From NCBI GenBank assembly GCA_029263945.1, contig JARIDM010000036.1, positions 1-6,727 on the forward strand: a stretch of 6,727 nt of DNA. Reading direction: 5' to 3'. Positions 3,528 through 6,727 of this stretch are shown here, one piece after another. Below the pieces are notes generated by a model. It was not told the origin of the DNA and did not search any database. It worked only from the letters and a program-made list of their open reading frames with translations. Made by a program: the position numbers and the translations under genes. This DNA comes from Sporosarcina sp. GTDB taxonomy: Bacteria > Bacillota > Bacilli > Bacillales_A > Planococcaceae. Each line of letters begins with the position of its first letter. The first letter of the stretch is position 1.

Positions 3528-6403
3528 AATGCACTCGCCCCCTGTTCATTTCTAATGGTAGAAACATCAATAATAGTAGCATCCTGCCATTTGCTTTTCA
3601 TGCGTTTATCACATGTAAAGTAAATGAATTGATGTTGTTTAGTTTCATTGAGTACCTCAATCATACTAGAAAGTCGTTCTTCGTCAAAGTGAACAAATGG
3701 ATCATCCATGATAATTGGGAATGGCGCCGATGAAAGAATTGAAGTAGCCAATGCAAAACGAAGGGCTATATAAGCTTGTTCTTTCGTCGCCTGACTCAGT
3801 TCAACGATTGAAAAACGCAGGCCCGCTATTGTTAATACCTCAAAATTACCTTGTTCTGAAATGGCTATACTGCTATATTGACCGCCAGTTAACTTACCAA
3901 AAATCTTTTCTGCTTCTAATAAGACATCAGGCAACTGTGTTTCTTTTAATTCGTTCATCATTTGATAAATTGCTGCTGAAACAGCTTTTCTTGCAGACCA
4001 CTCTTTAGCCAAATTATCAAGCTCTGCTTTTTTCATTTCAAAATCTTGTCTCTTCTCGCTAAGGGACTCATCTGTTAAGAGCTGTTTAGCTTTATTCACA
4101 AGTGCCGCTTTTTCATTAATATAGTGTGAGGTTTTCTCGTTGTTCAGTTTCATTGCTTCTTCAAGCTTTACCATCTCACTCACTAACTCACGATCTACTC
4201 TTTGAGCGAGTGTATGTTCAATAGGTTGGATTGCTAGCTGCATGTCGAGATCTTTTATTTGTCCCGTTATCATTACTTTCTCTTGATGGTCATTATACGC
4301 TTGGTAAAATGCTTCTTCTGATTCTACGCCAGCTTCAGAAAATAATGTACTTATTTTTATCTTTAACGACTCTATGAGCATATTTGCTTCATTTTTGGCT
4401 GGTTTTAAATGGTCGATCTTTTCTTTCATTTGTTTTTGCTTTTCTGCTTGTTCACTTAACCGTATAAAATCTCTTCTTAATAGTTCATAAACTGCTTCTT
4501 CAGGCACTGCTTGTTGCAATGCTTTTTCTGCGGCCTTCATCCGAGCAACAATTGCGGCTTCTGTTTCCTGTAATTTTTGGGTAACTTCTTCTATTCGCCT
4601 CGCTACTTTCTGCATTTCACGAATCATGCGGAAAATTTCTGGCAGAATACTTGGAGCGGGCAATGCTTCAATTCCATATTCCTTCATAAAAGTATTCAAA
4701 TTCGTTTTGATTTGCAGATTTAAGCGATCTAATGCTTCAAGTTCCACTTCTAACTCATTTTCTTTCTGTGTAAATTCAGAACTGACAATTGTTAATCGTT
4801 CTTTCTCACGTTCAAATTCTCCAACCCGGTGGAGCAGGCTTTCCATTTCTCCTTCTCGACCTTTATACGCTGTAGAAAACCTTTGCATTTCTGCTATTTT
4901 CGGGTCAATGGTTGGTTCTTTTTTAACATATAAGGCTACCCCTATTCCAGCTAACAACACACCTACGCCAACGATTAAAAACTGCTGTTGGAAAAAACCG
5001 ACCCCAATAAATAGGATGGCTGCGAGCGTCATCATAATTGTAAACAATGGTATCGGCTGTTGCTTTTTTCCACCGTATGCAATATATGCATTCGCTTCTG
5101 CCAAACGTTGACGAACCGAAGGCCATTCATGTGCCGTCTTTATTTCTTCTGCAGTAGGCTGAACTAATGCGTTAGTTTGCTCTTGTATCCGTTCCAACTC
5201 GTTTTTCACCGTAAGAAACTGTGATTCTACATAGCCAATTTCATTGTTGACCCGATCCAATTCACCCAATAAGGCATGAAGTTCTTCTTCTTTATGAATG
5301 GAAACGTTTGCTTGTAACAATGTTGAATTGGCTTGCTCCACAATCCCTAAACGCTCTATGATGCTTTGTTTTTGTGTCCTTAATTGTTTTAACTCGTCAT
5401 TGCACGTTGTACGTGTCGAACGCCAATGATGCCATTCTGATTCTCTAGCAAGCAACAAATCGATCTCTGTCATGCATTCAGATACAGATGCTGCTAATAC
5501 TGCTTTTTCGGCATCAGCTAGTTCTTTTGAAATTCTTAGTTGTGCTGCTTCTGCTTCTATTATTTTACCGGCAATTGATTCATAACGGCGAATTCCGTCA
5601 GCAGGAAAATCAGGTCCATTTATTTCTGCCAATCGCTTTTTTAACGTCTCTTTTTTTGAATATAACGGCAATAACTGTCTTTCCAAAGTGAGTTGTCTCA
5701 GAATTTCCTCATGATCACTTTTCTCAGATTTTAATTTTTCCATTTTACCATCGATCTGATGGATTCTTTCAATGGTAGGAGCATACGCAGCCACTTCTTT
5801 TTGTGCTTCTTGAAGGGTAACCTCAAGCGTACGAAGTTCCTGCAGCTTAACATTTAAAAGAGGATTTTTACCCGCCTTTTTGAAGAGTGTATCTATTTCC
5901 TTAGACATCTTCACATCTAATTTCAATAACGAGTCCACCCCCGTTGTTCCAGAAGCAAGCAACGTTCGACTCAATTCATCTTCATCCATTTTTTCAAACC
6001 CTTGCAGTTGAAGTAATGAAAAGGAGAAAATCGCTTCAAATGAAGTCCGGTCATATTGCCTCAGCAACTCTTTTAAAGCATCCTCACCGCCGCGTGCACC
6101 GTCTTCAAAGTAAACCGTGACGTCTCCAGACGACTTCCCTCTGACACGCTCTACTGTACACCTTCCGTATAGCTCGTCATAGATTTGGAGTTGCCCCCCA
6201 TATTTTCCACCCGTTTTCGGCTCATACCGAAGCGTTGTACTGTTTCGTTGTGGGAAACCAAATAAAATATGTAAAATAAATTGCTGAATCGTCGTTTTCC
6301 CAGCCTCATTAACACCATATAAAACATTCATGCCTTCTGCCAATTCAATTTCAACATTTTCATGCTTGCCAAAGCCATAGATGCGTAATTTTTCAATTAT
6401 CAA
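3524..6403 (-). CDS. yhaN: SbcC/Rad50-like ATPase YhaN (SbcE) with internal membrane hairpin
   Basis: 959 residues, similar to B. subtilis YhaN, an SMC/Rad50-like AAA ATPase also called SbcE and linked to DNA double-strand-break repair and competence. Visible: AAA_23/27-type N-terminus MIIEKLRIYGFGKHENVEIE; Walker A at 30-37 (GVNEAGKT, Lys36); coiled coil about 185-445; two hydrophobic segments, about 450-471 and 475-492, with a short FQQQ turn; a returning coiled coil about 500-830; ABC signature LSQATKEQ (869-876); Walker B PIIMDDP (896-902) with a HFDEERL D-loop; and a final FTCDK strand (929-933). The apex carries no CxxC zinc hook; it is replaced by the hydrophobic pair. The start is TTG 6403-6401, supported by GGGGTG 5 nt upstream and by the conserved N-terminal strand following directly. 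It starts 4 bp after the yhaO stop and overlaps yhaM by 4 nt. Partnership with YhaO, as for SbcC with SbcD, is inferred from adjacency and family. Confidence 0.93.
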   Translation of the reverse strand: MIIEKLRIYGFGKHENVEIELAEGMNVLYGVNEAGKTTIQQFILHILFGFPQRNSTTLRYEPKTGGKYGGQLQIYDELYGRCTVERVRGKSSGDVTVYFEDGARGGEDALKELLRQYDRTSFEAIFSFSLLQLQGFEKMDEDELSRTLLASGTTGVDSLLKLDVKMSKEIDTLFKKAGKNPLLNVKLQELRTLEVTLQEAQKEVAAYAPTIERIHQIDGKMEKLKSEKSDHEEILRQLTLERQLLPLYSKKETLKKRLAEINGPDFPADGIRRYESIAGKIIEAEAAQLRISKELADAEKAVLAASVSECMTEIDLLLARESEWHHWRSTRTTCNDELKQLRTQKQSIIERLGIVEQANSTLLQANVSIHKEEELHALLGELDRVNNEIGYVESQFLTVKNELERIQEQTNALVQPTAEEIKTAHEWPSVRQRLAEANAYIAYGGKKQQPIPLFTIMMTLAAILFIGVGFFQQQFLIVGVGVLLAGIGVALYVKKEPTIDPKIAEMQRFSTAYKGREGEMESLLHRVGEFEREKERLTIVSSEFTQKENELEVELEALDRLNLQIKTNLNTFMKEYGIEALPAPSILPEIFRMIREMQKVARRIEEVTQKLQETEAAIVARMKAAEKALQQAVPEEAVYELLRRDFIRLSEQAEKQKQMKEKIDHLKPAKNEANMLIESLKIKISTLFSEAGVESEEAFYQAYNDHQEKVMITGQIKDLDMQLAIQPIEHTLAQRVDRELVSEMVKLEEAMKLNNEKTSHYINEKAALVNKAKQLLTDESLSEKRQDFEMKKAELDNLAKEWSARKAVSAAIYQMMNELKETQLPDVLLEAEKIFGKLTGGQYSSIAISEQGNFEVLTIAGLRFSIVELSQATKEQAYIALRFALATSILSSAPFPIIMDDPFVHFDEERLSSMIEVLNETKQHQFIYFTCDKRMKSKWQDATIIDVSTIRNEQGASAL

Positions 6404-6407
6404 CCTG

Positions 6408-6727
6408 TCACCCCATTTCAGATGCTAAGATTTTTTTAGCATTAGCTTCAATCTCTTTTAACTCTTCTGCTGTTAATTGGGCAAGGTACTTCACACCTCT
6501 TGGGTGTTGATAGACATCTTTTAACACATGCTGCCAATCTTCTTCTGTCCAACTTTCCATTCTTGAAGCGACTGATGCTGTCAGTACACTCATACCCGTT
6601 GGCTCTATCTTTGGCTTTTTAAATGATAGGGCGTGCACCCATACTAGCGATTCCCCTTCACCTATGAATTCTCTCAAAACGTCAAGCCATTCCTGTTCAG
6701 TGGATTGTTGAAACAACTCTTCTGCTT
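6408..6727 (-). CDS. yhaO: YhaO, SbcD-like DNA repair exonuclease (C-terminal part only)
   Basis: Open frame entering from the right edge and ending at TGA 6410-6408; about 106 codons are visible. There is no start in the window: the TTG at 6716-6714 is an internal Leu, since the frame continues as AEELFQQ to the edge. YhaO-type proteins are about 400 residues, with an N-terminal calcineurin-like metallophosphoesterase domain related to SbcD/Mre11 that should lie outside this window. The visible part carries no catalytic motif. It holds a domain with VWVHALSFKKPKIEP and a helical tail (WTEEDWQHVLKDVYQHP, AQLTAEELKEIEANAKKILASEMG). Identification relies mainly on position directly upstream of yhaN, 4 bp away, which is the Bacillus order. 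The product is expected to form a nuclease-ATPase complex with YhaN. Confidence 0.8.
   Translation of the reverse strand, partial: AEELFQQSTEQEWLDVLREFIGEGESLVWVHALSFKKPKIEPTGMSVLTASVASRMESWTEEDWQHVLKDVYQHPRGVKYLAQLTAEELKEIEANAKKILASEMG
6409..6414 (-). promoter_or_regulatory. Shine-Dalgarno site for yhaN overlapping the yhaO stop
   Basis: Minus strand GGGGTG, 5 nt before TTG 6403. It overlaps the TGA stop of yhaO (6410-6408), so terminating ribosomes cover it, suggesting coupled translation of the two subunits. Confidence 0.6.

Noticed and set aside
3751..4008. 85-codon plus-strand ORF antisense to the 3' part of yhaN
   Set aside because: It overlaps the conserved signature and Walker B coding sequence of yhaN on the other strand and has no recognisable domain or SD.
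4626..5111. 161-codon plus-strand ORF inside yhaN
   Set aside because: It lies antisense to a clearly conserved reading frame, has no SD at its start, and has a low-complexity Ser/Arg/Ile-rich product typical of antisense shadow frames.
6408..6716. Treating the yhaO fragment as a complete 102-residue gene starting at TTG 6716
   Set aside because: The frame stays open to the window edge, no SD precedes the TTG, and the protein lacks the expected nuclease domain; it is a partial gene.

Overview
The window looks like chromosomal DNA from a low-GC, endospore-forming Firmicute of the Bacillales. The evidence is the gene set (Hpr/ScoC, YtxH-family protein, YjcZ-family sporulation protein, PrsA-type foldase, YhaM, YhaN, YhaO), the AT-rich coding bias, frequent TTG/GTG starts and strong Shine-Dalgarno sequences. 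Several proteins diverge clearly from B. subtilis, so a Planococcaceae-type genus is possible, but this is an inference and no search was run. The locus corresponds to the hpr-prsA-yhaM-yhaN-yhaO neighbourhood of Bacillus.

Left part (1-1350, + strand): the 3' end of a YtxH/YhaH-family gene, a long two-tier hairpin terminator, then hpr with its own extended -10 promoter. A 61-codon two-helix membrane protein starting at TTG follows hpr. No terminator separates it from hpr, so it is probably co-transcribed.

Middle (1351-2585): a bidirectional terminator separates the small membrane protein from a tiny convergent gene on the minus strand. This gene encodes a 31-residue YjcZ-type sporulation peptide starting at GTG, with a mother-cell-sigma-like -10 upstream. 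It is divergent from a lipoprotein peptidyl-prolyl isomerase of the PrsA family, which has a sigma-A-type extended -10 promoter. A second bidirectional terminator closes that gene.

Right part (2586-6727, - strand): a tightly packed operon read leftward, yhaO (C-terminal part only) - yhaN - yhaM. It encodes an SbcD-like nuclease subunit, an SbcC/Rad50-like ATPase with a membrane hairpin in its middle, and an HD-domain 3'-5' exoribonuclease. The genes are 4 bp apart or overlap by 4 bp, so translation is probably coupled.

I see no mobile element, tRNA, rRNA or CRISPR array. The window is mostly conserved core sequence. The items most worth a second look are the two tiny membrane-protein genes, the membrane-anchored Rad50-like protein, a possible Hpr site in the prsA promoter, and the long hairpin at 336-426.
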